This document shows, in pieces, positions 34,682 to 43,284 of a DNA stretch of 64,000 nucleotides. This DNA is from Bog-950 sp964423405. Lineage in GTDB: Bacteria > Bacteroidota > Bacteroidia > Chitinophagales > LD1. The position numbers and the translations under genes are program-made. Location: positions 62,001 through 126,000 of the forward strand of contig CAYREY010000002.1 of assembly GCA_964423405.1 (NCBI GenBank). The letters are read 5' to 3'. The notes beneath the pieces are model-generated. The model searched no databases and had not been told where the DNA came from. It saw only the letters and a program-made list of their open reading frames with translations. Numbering within the stretch: the first letter of the stretch is position 1; each line of letters begins with the position of its first letter.

Positions 34682-35716
34682 TTAATCCATCTCAAACCCT
34701 AAACGCTTGTTAAGGGCCGATGATAGCTTAGGTAGTTGGTTGCGCTCGATGATATAAGAAGTAAGCTCGGCAAACTCGCTGAAAATATAATGACTGGCCA
34801 GTGCGCCCTGCAGGTAGCCTTTGCCGGTGCTGCCACCGGTACCGGTACGGGTGCCTATCATGCGGTGTACCATGTTCATGTGGCGGTAGCGCCAGGCACT
34901 AAGGGTGTTATCTATCTCCAGCAGGTTATTAATTAACTGAAAAGGGGCCTGCAGTAACGGGTAATCGCGGTACAACATAATAAACAAAGCCGCGCGGCGT
35001 GCTTTGGGGCTCAGGCTCCACTCTGGTTTTTTGTCGGTACTAAGCACGGCTTCCTCAAAACGGCTAAGGTTAAACTTTTCACCCTCGCCCAGGCTTTGCT
35101 GATATATCTCGTTGTATTTTTTCCAGAACGAATGAACGCCATCGGTGTTAACCGGTTCGGCCCAGTATTGCGGGTTATCGAAAAACGGCATACGCTCCAG
35201 CCAGTCGTTTACCAGATCTATCAGTGGTTTTTTATTCTCTACGTCTTCAATAATTTTTTTGTCTTCGGGGCGTAGTTGGCTTACATAGTACTCCTTACCA
35301 TGGCGGTTGGCCATGCGTAGGCCCAGGTTGGCCTCTAGCACTTTAAACTGTATGCTCTGAAAACCCGAAGCCGGGCGCAACCGGTTACGGAAATCGAGAA
35401 AATCGAGCGGGGTCATGGTCTCCAGTATGTTTACCTTATCTACCAGTATCTGTAGTATGGTAATTACGCGGTTAAGGCGGTGGTTAGCGGTAAATAAATC
35501 GGGGCTGTTGTCCTGTATGTTTGGCTTGGCCATAATATCCATTACCGAACCTACCTCAAACAATATCTGTTTAAACCAAAGTTCGTACGACTGGTGAATA
35601 ACGATGAACAACATTTCATCGTGTGCATGGTCGTTAGCCTTATCGCTTTCCAGTTCCTGTGCGTTTAGTATTTTATTCAGTTGCAGGTAATCGCTGTAGT
35701 ATACTCCGTCTTTCAT
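34682..35716 (-). CDS. Tryptophan 2,3-dioxygenase family protein
   Basis: 344 residues. The family signature is clear: YYSDYLQLNKILNAQELES near 6, HDEMLFIVIHQSYELWFKQILFEV near 33-57 and LDFLDFRNRLRPASGFQS near 105. Near the C-terminus is RYRHMNMVHRMIGTRTGTGGSTGKGYL, with the haem-ligand His region. The enzyme opens the indole ring of tryptophan to give N-formylkynurenine. Other kynurenine pathway genes are not in the window. Confidence 0.92.
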   Translation of the reverse strand: MKDGVYYSDYLQLNKILNAQELESDKANDHAHDEMLFIVIHQSYELWFKQILFEVGSVMDIMAKPNIQDNSPDLFTANHRLNRVITILQILVDKVNILETMTPLDFLDFRNRLRPASGFQSIQFKVLEANLGLRMANRHGKEYYVSQLRPEDKKIIEDVENKKPLIDLVNDWLERMPFFDNPQYWAEPVNTDGVHSFWKKYNEIYQQSLGEGEKFNLSRFEEAVLSTDKKPEWSLSPKARRAALFIMLYRDYPLLQAPFQLINNLLEIDNTLSAWRYRHMNMVHRMIGTRTGTGGSTGKGYLQGALASHYIFSEFAELTSYIIERNQLPKLSSALNKRLGFEMD

Positions 35717-35784
35717 AATGGTATGTTTATGGAGTAAATATGAAAACTTCTGTATAAACCCGTGTATGATTTAAAACAGGACTT

Positions 35785-36345
35785 TTAGGTCTTTTTTTGT
35801 GCCCAGTGGTTCATCCACCACAAAATGAGCAGAAAAAACATACCGTAGCTCATAACCAGATACACGCGGGTGTGGGCCAACTCGAAAAACTGTTCGTAGC
35901 AGCAGGCTTCGGTAATACCCAGTGCAACAAGCCTTACAATATTGATAGCGTAAATACAAAAGATGCCGAAAGGTATGTACCATAGCTTGTGTTTAACCGG
36001 ACCTTTGTAGGCAGCAATAAAACCTGAATAGATAACACATACCGACACCCCCAAACAGTGGTTAGCCAGAAAAAACCCCGGTGTGCCGCTGATGATAATA
36101 TTGCGTGGGTTGTAAACCAGTGTATAGCCCAGCAGATGGCGTAAAATAAGTGCAGCCGGTTTAATGGTGATAAAAGCAAACCAGTTGGTAAATGCCACCC
36201 AGCATTGGTTTAGAAAAGTACCCTCGCGGTTAAACAGAAAAAAAAGCACTTTCCATATTGCATATACCATTAAAACATTGATGATAAAAGCCGCCGGGGC
36301 AATAAGTTTACTATCGGGAAAATGCTTATGGAGCAGCCTTTGCAT
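35785..36345 (-). CDS. Exosortase/archaeosortase family protein
   Basis: 186 residues with about six membrane helices. The exosortase catalytic triad can be placed: Cys97 in LANHCLGVS, Arg138 in INIVRLVAL and His158 in LAHTRVYLV, with spacing typical of the family. Exosortases cut C-terminal sorting tags and attach proteins to the envelope. The partner gene lies 9 bp downstream on the same strand. No PEP-CTERM-like tag is seen on any protein in this window, so the cargo is unknown. I cannot tell which Bacteroidota subtype this is. Confidence 0.78.
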   Translation of the reverse strand: MQRLLHKHFPDSKLIAPAAFIINVLMVYAIWKVLFFLFNREGTFLNQCWVAFTNWFAFITIKPAALILRHLLGYTLVYNPRNIIISGTPGFFLANHCLGVSVCVIYSGFIAAYKGPVKHKLWYIPFGIFCIYAINIVRLVALGITEACCYEQFFELAHTRVYLVMSYGMFFLLILWWMNHWAQKKT

Positions 36346-36354
36346 GGCACCGCT

Positions 36355-37212
36355 TTACGAGATAAAAATGCCGCGCCAGAAATACTTGATAAATGCAACA
36401 AAAGCTGCCAGAATAATAGGAATAATAAACCCGGGGGTTTGTAGTACTTTATATTTCAGTACATCATCTTTTAGTATTTCCAGATAAAATAGCGCTATCC
36501 AGCTAACCAACAGGGCTATGCCTATAACAAAAATATAGATGCCATGCACAAACATATTCATAGGAAACGTGAGTGCTGTAGTGGCTACGGCACCTATTAC
36601 AAATGGTACCACGGCGGTTTCTATAAAGTACTGGCGGCGGCGCGATGATTTGTTTACCTTGCTGAACGAATACGAAAAACTTAGGAACATTTTAGGATAG
36701 TTGATAGCAAAGTAAAGCAGTAGTACTACAAACAGTACGTTAGTGGCGTACACAAATGGCGCCGGCAAAAACCACCAGGCAAATACCACGGCAAAATTCT
36801 GGTAGAAAGGAGAGTTGAACTCATTGGCACCAAACGATGCAACGATGCCCTGCGCGGCAAAAATAGAAGTGCCTATAACAAAGCACCATAATAAAAATAC
36901 ATTCAGTATAGCCGGTTTACGTTTTACACGATCGAAAATGTAAAGCATGAGTAAGCCAAACAGCAACGCAAATACAGCATATGAGCTATAAATAAGGGTA
37001 ACCTTTAAGCGCGACCATTTATTGCCATTAAGCATAAAGCGGATACCAAAGTAAAAGATGTTGGCATCGAACTTAAAAAACTTACCTACCATGGCCATGC
37101 TGAAAAAACCACCGAACGTGATGATGGCATAAGCCAATACGAAACAAACGGTGGAGTTAAAAATCCGTATCAGTTTGTCGTACCACTGCTCTTTGCCTTT
37201 TGTATCTAGCAT
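36355..37212 (-). CDS. Polytopic membrane protein next to the exosortase, unknown function
   Basis: 285 residues with about eight membrane helices (for example AYAIITFGGFFSMAMVG, FALLFGLLMLYIF, VYATNVLFVVLLLYFAI, FVIGIALLVSWIALFYL). No HExxH or other catalytic motif stands out. The tight spacing (9 bp) to the exosortase-like gene makes it a likely partner. I do not recognise the family. An alternative is a chance neighbour on the same transcript, as the gldB gene is also close upstream (45 bp). Confidence 0.6.
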   Translation of the reverse strand: MLDTKGKEQWYDKLIRIFNSTVCFVLAYAIITFGGFFSMAMVGKFFKFDANIFYFGIRFMLNGNKWSRLKVTLIYSSYAVFALLFGLLMLYIFDRVKRKPAILNVFLLWCFVIGTSIFAAQGIVASFGANEFNSPFYQNFAVVFAWWFLPAPFVYATNVLFVVLLLYFAINYPKMFLSFSYSFSKVNKSSRRRQYFIETAVVPFVIGAVATTALTFPMNMFVHGIYIFVIGIALLVSWIALFYLEILKDDVLKYKVLQTPGFIIPIILAAFVAFIKYFWRGIFIS

Positions 37213-37257
37213 ACTATCACCGGGTTGATTGTGCCCAAAGATATGATTTTGCCTGTA

Positions 37258-38340
37258 TCAGAAAACAGATTTTGACGGACGGTACCGGGCTTTCTGTAAA
37301 ATAGTTTTGGCATCATATTTAGTTAACAAATCGTGTAACGAAATGTTGTTGCCGGTTTCTTTCATAAACTGCCTTACTATCTGTAAACCAATCCAGCTAC
37401 CCAGGTTGCCGGGTGCTTCGGCGGGCATACCGGTTATGCCGGGGCCTTCGTCCAGATAGCGTTTTTGGTCCATGTAGTTGTCTTTATACAGCAGGTCTTT
37501 ATCGTTCAAAAACTTCCATATTTCTACTTCGTTGGCCTCGCACCAAGATGTTTGAGTGGCCGTAAAGCCAACTATCAGGCTATCGGGTGCATCGGGCAAT
37601 ACGTAGCTGAGGAAATACACTTTTTTACCTTTATCAACCATCGCTTCTACCAGTTGCTTACCACGCGAAAGCTCTTCATCGCCAAAGTACAGGTTGTACA
37701 ATACCTCCATAGCATTGCGGTTAATGTATTCGGGGCGCATTTTGTGTTGCAGGTAACTGTACACACCGGCGCTGTCGTAATCGGTATAGTTGGGCCCAAG
37801 GTATTGGTCTAGCCCAATGCCAAGTATGTTGTTTTCGTACGTAAAGGCACCAATAGAAAAGCCCGAGTTGATGGTAACTACTTTAGGTGCCTGCATTTCG
37901 GGTACGTAATGCTTAAAGTATTTAAGCGATTGGGTTAGCTCTTCCTCTACCTCTTTTGTGTCGGCAAATTTTTTATCAATAGCAGCTTGAATACGTGTAA
38001 TATACGCATCGGTGAGAAACTTATGCAGGGCTTCTTTTTCAATATTAGCAGTATCGCCGGCGGGGCGGGGGCCTATTACAAACTGGCTTACATAAAAATC
38101 GAAAAAGCTGCCATATTGGTTTTGCAGTTTGTATAGCTGTTCGTCGGTAATATTGGCGGTATCAATACCAAACAGGTCTTTATCAAAACGTTGCAGATTT
38201 ACCTGTAGGTTGATATTAGATACATCGGGCTTTGGGCGGCTTTGTTTTTTGCCAAACCAGTTACAACCCGCCAACAGCAACATACTAAGTGTTGCTAATA
38301 CAATAACACTCTTTTTCATTAAAACATTTGTTTTTTGCAT
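37258..38340 (-). CDS. gldB: Gliding motility lipoprotein GldB
   Basis: 360 residues. A lipobox LLLLAGC ends a short signal; a second in-frame start (MKKSVIVL) is seven codons later and may be the true one. GldB features include VNLQRFDKDLFGIDTANI near 48, YGSFFDFYVSQFVIG near 75 and LGIGLDQYLGPNY near 177. GldB is a lipoprotein linked to gliding motility and folding or secretion in flavobacteria. In other genomes it often lies beside gldC or nadE; here it is with the exosortase pair and opposite a beta-barrel gene. Confidence 0.88.
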   Translation of the reverse strand: MQKTNVLMKKSVIVLATLSMLLLAGCNWFGKKQSRPKPDVSNINLQVNLQRFDKDLFGIDTANITDEQLYKLQNQYGSFFDFYVSQFVIGPRPAGDTANIEKEALHKFLTDAYITRIQAAIDKKFADTKEVEEELTQSLKYFKHYVPEMQAPKVVTINSGFSIGAFTYENNILGIGLDQYLGPNYTDYDSAGVYSYLQHKMRPEYINRNAMEVLYNLYFGDEELSRGKQLVEAMVDKGKKVYFLSYVLPDAPDSLIVGFTATQTSWCEANEVEIWKFLNDKDLLYKDNYMDQKRYLDEGPGITGMPAEAPGNLGSWIGLQIVRQFMKETGNNISLHDLLTKYDAKTILQKARYRPSKSVF

Positions 38341-38444
38341 AGGCTAAATGGCTATAATAATGTAGGTTAGCACCATGCATTAGATGTTGCTAAAATGCAA
38401 AAATCTGAGGCAAATCAACTAAGACAGATAAAAACCCTTGCACT

Positions 38445-39170
38445 ATGAAACGTTTTTTAGCACTTGTTATTCTGATAGCATTTACCGTTGAGGGTTTTGC
38501 CATCAGCGACCGGATACGTGTAGGCCTGTACACCTCGCCAGGCATAGCCTGGAGCAAACCCTTTGGTAAAGACCTGCTGAAAGGCAAGCCCCGCTTTGGC
38601 ATTAACTATGGTTTTATGCTGGAGTACTGGTTTGCCCGCAACGTTGGCCTGGCCAGTGGCGTGGGTGGTGCATTTGACGGCTGCAACATTAAAGGCCGCG
38701 ATATATACGAGAACTTTGGCGGTGTTAAAGTGCGTAGCGTAAACGAAAGGTATGCCTTCCATTATCTGGAAATACCCGCGTACCTTAAAATGAAAACCAA
38801 CGATATAAAAGGCGGCAATTTTTCGGTATGGGGGCAGGTAGGTGTTACGCTCAACTTTACGGTAAGTGCCCGCGCTACCTACAGCGACTCGATACCGACA
38901 ACTACCGGCGAGAATATTTTGATAGAGAAAGAGAATATACTTAAGCGCAATAACGAAGTAACCCGTGCTATACCGGGGTTCTGGTCTAATTTTTTTGATG
39001 TAAGGCTGGGTGTAGGTGGCGGGTTTGAGTATAAGTTTGATGATAGAACATCGTTGCTGGTAGGTTTATTTTACCACAACGGTTTTATTAATAACCTGTT
39101 TGATAAAGATGTAAAGAAAGAACCCAATGCCATGCGGATGATGAGCCTGCGCGTGGGTGTGTTGTTTTAA
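38445..39170 (+). CDS. Outer membrane beta-barrel protein (PorT-like family)
   Basis: 241 residues with signal peptide (MKRFLALVILIAFTVEGFA). The mature part has alternating aromatic/glycine strands (GINYGFMLEYWFARNVGLASGVGG; YAFHYLEIPAYLKMKTND; RLGVGGGFEYKF; LRVGVLF) typical of eight-stranded barrels annotated as PorT or OMP beta-barrel. PorT itself belongs to T9SS assembly; whether this is PorT or a general barrel is not certain. ligA follows 9 bp later. Confidence 0.75.
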   Translation: MKRFLALVILIAFTVEGFAISDRIRVGLYTSPGIAWSKPFGKDLLKGKPRFGINYGFMLEYWFARNVGLASGVGGAFDGCNIKGRDIYENFGGVKVRSVNERYAFHYLEIPAYLKMKTNDIKGGNFSVWGQVGVTLNFTVSARATYSDSIPTTTGENILIEKENILKRNNEVTRAIPGFWSNFFDVRLGVGGGFEYKFDDRTSLLVGLFYHNGFINNLFDKDVKKEPNAMRMMSLRVGVLF

Positions 39171-39179
39171 TAACCAGCT

Positions 39180-41279
39180 ATGTACAACAAAACACAGGAG
39201 CAGGAACTTAACCTGCTTACCCAGCAACTGATAAAAGCCGATGCCCCGTTTAGCGATGCCGAAAAGATAGAGGCCTTGCGCCGCGTAATTAATTACCACG
39301 ACTGGCGCTACTATGTAGTAAGCGAACCGGTGGTTACCGATTACGATTACGACAAACTATTTAAGCAACTGCGCGAACTGGAGGCACAACACCCTGCGCT
39401 GGTAACACCCGACTCGCCCACACAACGGGTGGCCCGCGGATTGACTTCCGATTTTAAATCGGTGCCGCATTTGGTAAGTATGCTATCGTTAGAGAACTCG
39501 TATGATATAGACGACCTGAACGATTTTGACCGCCGTGTAAAGGACCTGACTAACAGCAGCGAAGTAGAATATTGTGTAGAGCCGAAGTTTGATGGTAGCA
39601 GTATAGCGTTGGTGTACGAAGATGATATACTGATACGTGCCGCTACGCGTGGCGATGGTGCTGTGGGCGAAGATATAACCAACAATGCCAAGGCGCTGGC
39701 CTCTATACCGCTACGCGCACCGTTCTCTAACTTTGGTATACACCGGATAGAGATACGCGGTGAAGTAATTATACAGCGCAGTGTATTTGAAAAGATGAAC
39801 GAAGCGCGTAAAGAGCTGGGTGAAAAGCAGTTTCAGAATGCGCGTAACACCGCATCGGGTTCGCTGCGGGTAAAAGATCCTAACGAGGCGCGTGCCCGTA
39901 ATTTAGAGGCAATACTGTACTCGGTAAGTTTAGCCGAAGATAAAGAGGGCCGCAACCTGCTGGCCGGTAAGCTGGAGTCGCACTACCACATTATTGATAT
40001 AATGTACCAGTGCGGTTTTAAAACACCTATACGCGAAGTAAAAGTATGTACCAACATACAGCAGGTGCACGATTTTATTACTACCTGGGATGAAAAGCGC
40101 CACACCTTTAATATAGATACCGATGGTATGGTGGTAAAGGTAAACAGCCTTAAAATGCAACAGCAATGTGGTACTACCTCGCACCATCCGCGCTGGGCTA
40201 TTGCCTATAAGTTTGCTGCCAAACAGGCGCAGAGCAAATTACTAAAGGTAGAATTTCAGGTAGGGCGTACCGGTGCGGTTACACCGGTAGCAAAAATAGA
40301 ACCGGTGCCATTGGCAGGCGTTACTATCTCCTCTATATCGTTGCACAACGAAGATTTTATACTGGAAAAAGACATACACCTGAATGATACCGTAATAGTA
40401 GAACGTGCCGGCGAGGTGATACCCTATATACTAGGTGTGGTGCCCGACCTGCGCACCGGTGAGGAGAGGAAGATTGATTTTCCGCGGCATTGCCCCAGTT
40501 GTAACTCGCCGCTGGTAAAGCCCGAGGAAGAAGCAGTATGGCGCTGTGATAATGTTGACTGCCCTGCACAAACCGAAGAGCGGGCGATACACTTTGTATC
40601 GAAAGATGCGATGGATATAGATGGCCTGGGTAGCCAGACTATACTGGAGTTTATTAAGCTGGGCTACATACGCAACATAGAGGATATATACCAGCTGCCC
40701 TACGATACCATACTTACTTTAGAAGGCTGGAAGGAGAAGAGTGTAAATAACCTGCGTGCAGGTATAGAGGATAGCAAGAACCGCCCGTTGTGGCGCCTGC
40801 TGAATGCGCTAGGCATACGCCACGTGGGTGTTACTACCAGTAAAGACATCAGCAGCCATATAAACAGCATATTTGATTTGCAGCAGAAGACTGTGGAGGA
40901 CCTGACCAACATAGAAGGTATAGGCCCCAAGGTGGCGCAAAGCTTGCACGACTTTTTTCAGAATGAAGGCAACATACACTTGCTGCACGAGTTGAAGAAA
41001 GCCGGTGTAAATACCGATAACCGCCCCGAAGATTCGCTGGCGAAGAACAACAAGCTGGAGGGTAAAACCTTTTTGTTTACCGGTTCGCTACAGCAGTTTA
41101 CCCGCGACCGTGCCAAACAATTGGTAGAAGAAAACGGCGGTAAATTGCTGAGTGGTGTATCGGCTAACCTTAACTATTTGGTTGTAGGTGAAGATGCCGG
41201 CAGCAAGCTTACCAAGGCACAGAAAATACCAACTATAACCGTGTTGAGCGAGGTGGAGTTTTTGCAGATGATTGGGTGA
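39180..41279 (+). CDS. ligA: NAD-dependent DNA ligase
   Basis: 699 residues, full length. The adenylation Lys136 is in EPKFDGS. The OB domain, a zinc-binding set of Cys (HCPSCNSP and CDNVDCPAQ), helix-hairpin-helix repeats (DIDGLGSQTI, NIEGIGPKVAQSL) and a C-terminal BRCT domain (FTGSLQQFTRDRAKQLVEENGGK) follow in the usual order. It seals nicks in DNA replication and repair using NAD+. The beta-barrel gene lies 9 bp upstream. After it comes a GC palindrome and then an AT-rich orphan gene. Confidence 0.97.
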   Translation: MYNKTQEQELNLLTQQLIKADAPFSDAEKIEALRRVINYHDWRYYVVSEPVVTDYDYDKLFKQLRELEAQHPALVTPDSPTQRVARGLTSDFKSVPHLVSMLSLENSYDIDDLNDFDRRVKDLTNSSEVEYCVEPKFDGSSIALVYEDDILIRAATRGDGAVGEDITNNAKALASIPLRAPFSNFGIHRIEIRGEVIIQRSVFEKMNEARKELGEKQFQNARNTASGSLRVKDPNEARARNLEAILYSVSLAEDKEGRNLLAGKLESHYHIIDIMYQCGFKTPIREVKVCTNIQQVHDFITTWDEKRHTFNIDTDGMVVKVNSLKMQQQCGTTSHHPRWAIAYKFAAKQAQSKLLKVEFQVGRTGAVTPVAKIEPVPLAGVTISSISLHNEDFILEKDIHLNDTVIVERAGEVIPYILGVVPDLRTGEERKIDFPRHCPSCNSPLVKPEEEAVWRCDNVDCPAQTEERAIHFVSKDAMDIDGLGSQTILEFIKLGYIRNIEDIYQLPYDTILTLEGWKEKSVNNLRAGIEDSKNRPLWRLLNALGIRHVGVTTSKDISSHINSIFDLQQKTVEDLTNIEGIGPKVAQSLHDFFQNEGNIHLLHELKKAGVNTDNRPEDSLAKNNKLEGKTFLFTGSLQQFTRDRAKQLVEENGGKLLSGVSANLNYLVVGEDAGSKLTKAQKIPTITVLSEVEFLQMIG

Positions 41280-41295
41280 TGGAGTTATTACTAAT

Positions 41296-41318
41296 GGCAC
41301 GCGTCGCAGACGCGCGCC
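41296..41318 (+). repeat. GC-rich palindrome between ligA and the AT-rich gene
   Basis: Arms ggcacgcgtc (41296-41305) and gacgcgcgcc (41309-41318) pair with one mismatch around loop gca. No T-run follows, so it is a REP-type repeat rather than a clear terminator. It is the left border of the AT-rich segment. Confidence 0.55.
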
Positions 41319-41337
41319 AGCGCGTAAACTATAAAAA

Positions 41338-42162
41338 ATGGACAATCAATATTCAGTTTATATTTCCAACGAGAATCCTACACTAAAGGAGTCCTATTGT
41401 GCCTTTATAGACATATTAGGTTTTACGGAAGACATGATTAGCGCTGCTCAACAAGGTCAAGAACAAATATTGCTTGACAAATTGATTTCGGCACTAAAGA
41501 TTGATGGCGGGATATTGAAGCCTAAACTAGGTGGGTCAGATAAGCCATTGTGGGCTTCGAAAATATTCACAGACAATGTTGTGTTGGGTTACCCATTGCA
41601 CAATACTGATGGAGAAGGAGAATTCGGATTTTTAATCCATCAACTTTCATACTATCAAATGAGAATGGCCTTGGAAGGATTTTTTATACGAGGGGGCTTT
41701 TCAATAGGAAATTTATATATGGATGAAGACTTGGTTTATGGCAGTGCCTTGCTAAGTGCATACAGTATTGAAAATAAAGTATCGAATACACCTAGGATTG
41801 TACTTTCTAAAGAGGTTGTTGAATTAGTTAACAGACACCTTAAGTATTATGGCGACCCTAAAGAAGCTCCTCAAAACTCAGACATACTAATCGATGCCGA
41901 CAATCAGTATTTTATCAATTATTTAATTACAACAGTTATAGGGGATCAAGTAATAGACCAAGCTATAATGAAGCACAAAGAAGAAATAGAAAAAAATCTT
42001 ATAAAATTCTCTTCCGTTCCACGTATTTGGTCCAAATATTTATGGATTGCTAATTATCACAATTATTTCTGCGAATTAATTAAAGAGTATAAGGGTTATC
42101 ACACAAACTTTTTAATCGATAATAATTTAGCTGTTCAAAGGCCTAGGAGATTAGTCTCTTAA
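41338..42162 (+). CDS. Class III nucleotide cyclase-like orphan protein
   Basis: 274 residues. The N-terminal part follows the class III cyclase plan: AFIDILGFT (Asp25, first metal site), IFTDNVVLGYP (Asp79, second metal site), then IRGGFSIGNLYMDEDLVYG and SAYSIENK...TPRIVLS, which parallels the G-loop and dimer-arm region of cyclases. The usual Asn/Arg substrate residues are not obvious, so catalysis is unproven. DNA composition and codon use are much more AT-rich than in ligA or the next gene. The gene may be acquired. No effector gene is adjacent. Confidence 0.65.
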   Translation: MDNQYSVYISNENPTLKESYCAFIDILGFTEDMISAAQQGQEQILLDKLISALKIDGGILKPKLGGSDKPLWASKIFTDNVVLGYPLHNTDGEGEFGFLIHQLSYYQMRMALEGFFIRGGFSIGNLYMDEDLVYGSALLSAYSIENKVSNTPRIVLSKEVVELVNRHLKYYGDPKEAPQNSDILIDADNQYFINYLITTVIGDQVIDQAIMKHKEEIEKNLIKFSSVPRIWSKYLWIANYHNYFCELIKEYKGYHTNFLIDNNLAVQRPRRLVS

Positions 42163-42190
42163 ATACATGAGACTGACCAATTCTACAGCA

Positions 42191-43054
42191 CTACACCAAC
42201 ATAAACCCCTTATCACACAGGTCTTCTACGTTAAGGTCGGGGGTGGCGCTGCCAATTTTTATAAGGGCCTGTTTGGCGTTCTCCAGTCCGCGCAGGCGGA
42301 TGCTGTAGTCGGTACTCCACACGGTAGATAGCAACCACGTGTACGCATCGGCTTCGGTTAGTTTAAAGCGTTCGCATAATAGTTTTACTGAATGCGGCGA
42401 AGCTACAAAGTGCATGCTCTGTTCGTTTATTACTTCCAGTACTGTGTTTATCTCATCGCGTTTATTTTCCAGCGCATCGTCGCTGGCTATTACCAGCATA
42501 CTGCTCCACGGTGCGTTAAACTCGCCTATCATACGTACCAGTCCTTTTTCTACAAAGGCTTTGGTCATGTATTTTTCCCAATAAAATATTTGTGTTTCGC
42601 CTTTGGTAAGCGACTCCATAGCCCCATCAATACTGCGTACTTCTATCAGGTCTTCGGGGTTTACTTTTTCGCCACGTTGCTCGGCATGTATCATAGCCAT
42701 TAAGTGCGAACCCGAACCCAGTTTACTGATAGCATATTTTTTAGGCTGCTTGCCATACACCGAGTGTACCGGTGATTGTGCACCGGTAAAAATGCCCCAA
42801 CCCAGCGGCGAGGTGATATACTCTTTTACAATTTTTGCTTTAAGCCCTTTGGCTGCTGCCGATATAAAACCCTCGGTAAGCAGTATGGCTAAATCAAGCT
42901 CGCCGGTGCGCAGGGCCTCGGTCATTACACCGGTGCCACCGGGAAAGAACTTCCAGTTAACATCGGCACCGGCCTGTTTAAATTTATTCTCCTCTACCGC
43001 CATATTCCACGGCAGGTTAAAGTGTTCGGTTACTCCTCCAATACTAATGCTCAT
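42191..43054 (-). CDS. ABC-type substrate-binding protein-like (SsuA/NMT1 group)
   Basis: 287 residues without signal peptide. The pattern is SsuA/THI5-like: GGVTEHFNLPWNMAVEENKFKQAGADVNWKFFPGG near 6-40, then GELDLAILLTEGFI near 50 and SMLVIASDDALENKRD near 200. The absence of a signal and of neighbouring permease/ATPase genes suggests a cytosolic protein of this fold, as in the Ca3427-like group, rather than a transport receptor. Downstream gene spacing does not point to an operon. Its ligand is unknown. Confidence 0.7.
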   Translation of the reverse strand: MSISIGGVTEHFNLPWNMAVEENKFKQAGADVNWKFFPGGTGVMTEALRTGELDLAILLTEGFISAAAKGLKAKIVKEYITSPLGWGIFTGAQSPVHSVYGKQPKKYAISKLGSGSHLMAMIHAEQRGEKVNPEDLIEVRSIDGAMESLTKGETQIFYWEKYMTKAFVEKGLVRMIGEFNAPWSSMLVIASDDALENKRDEINTVLEVINEQSMHFVASPHSVKLLCERFKLTEADAYTWLLSTVWSTDYSIRLRGLENAKQALIKIGSATPDLNVEDLCDKGFMLV

Positions 43055-43061
43055 ACTTATC

Positions 43062-43284
43062 TTGATTACGCTGATAAAACAAATGCAACTATAAATACAG
43101 GATTAAATCCGGTGTAATATTAACTAATCATACTTTAATCAGTTCTATACTTGTGTTAAACACTATAAGGTGTAGAATGGTTTGGTATAGTGCCGTAAAT
43201 GAATGGTAATGCTGCATTAATATTTTGCGCTTTTCTTAATATGTATTATCTGTGTAATCCAGCAGCCTTTATCAGCGGAATCAA
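43062..43284 (+). repeat. 223-bp non-coding element bounded by 17-bp inverted repeats
   Basis: Ends 43062-43078 and 43268-43284 are inverted copies (16 of 17). The unit begins ttgattacgctgataaa. The right end overlaps the stop codon of the alpha/beta hydrolase gene and the left end is 7 bp before the start of the substrate-binding protein. No open frame of note lies inside. It resembles a small non-autonomous element, unproven. Confidence 0.5.
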
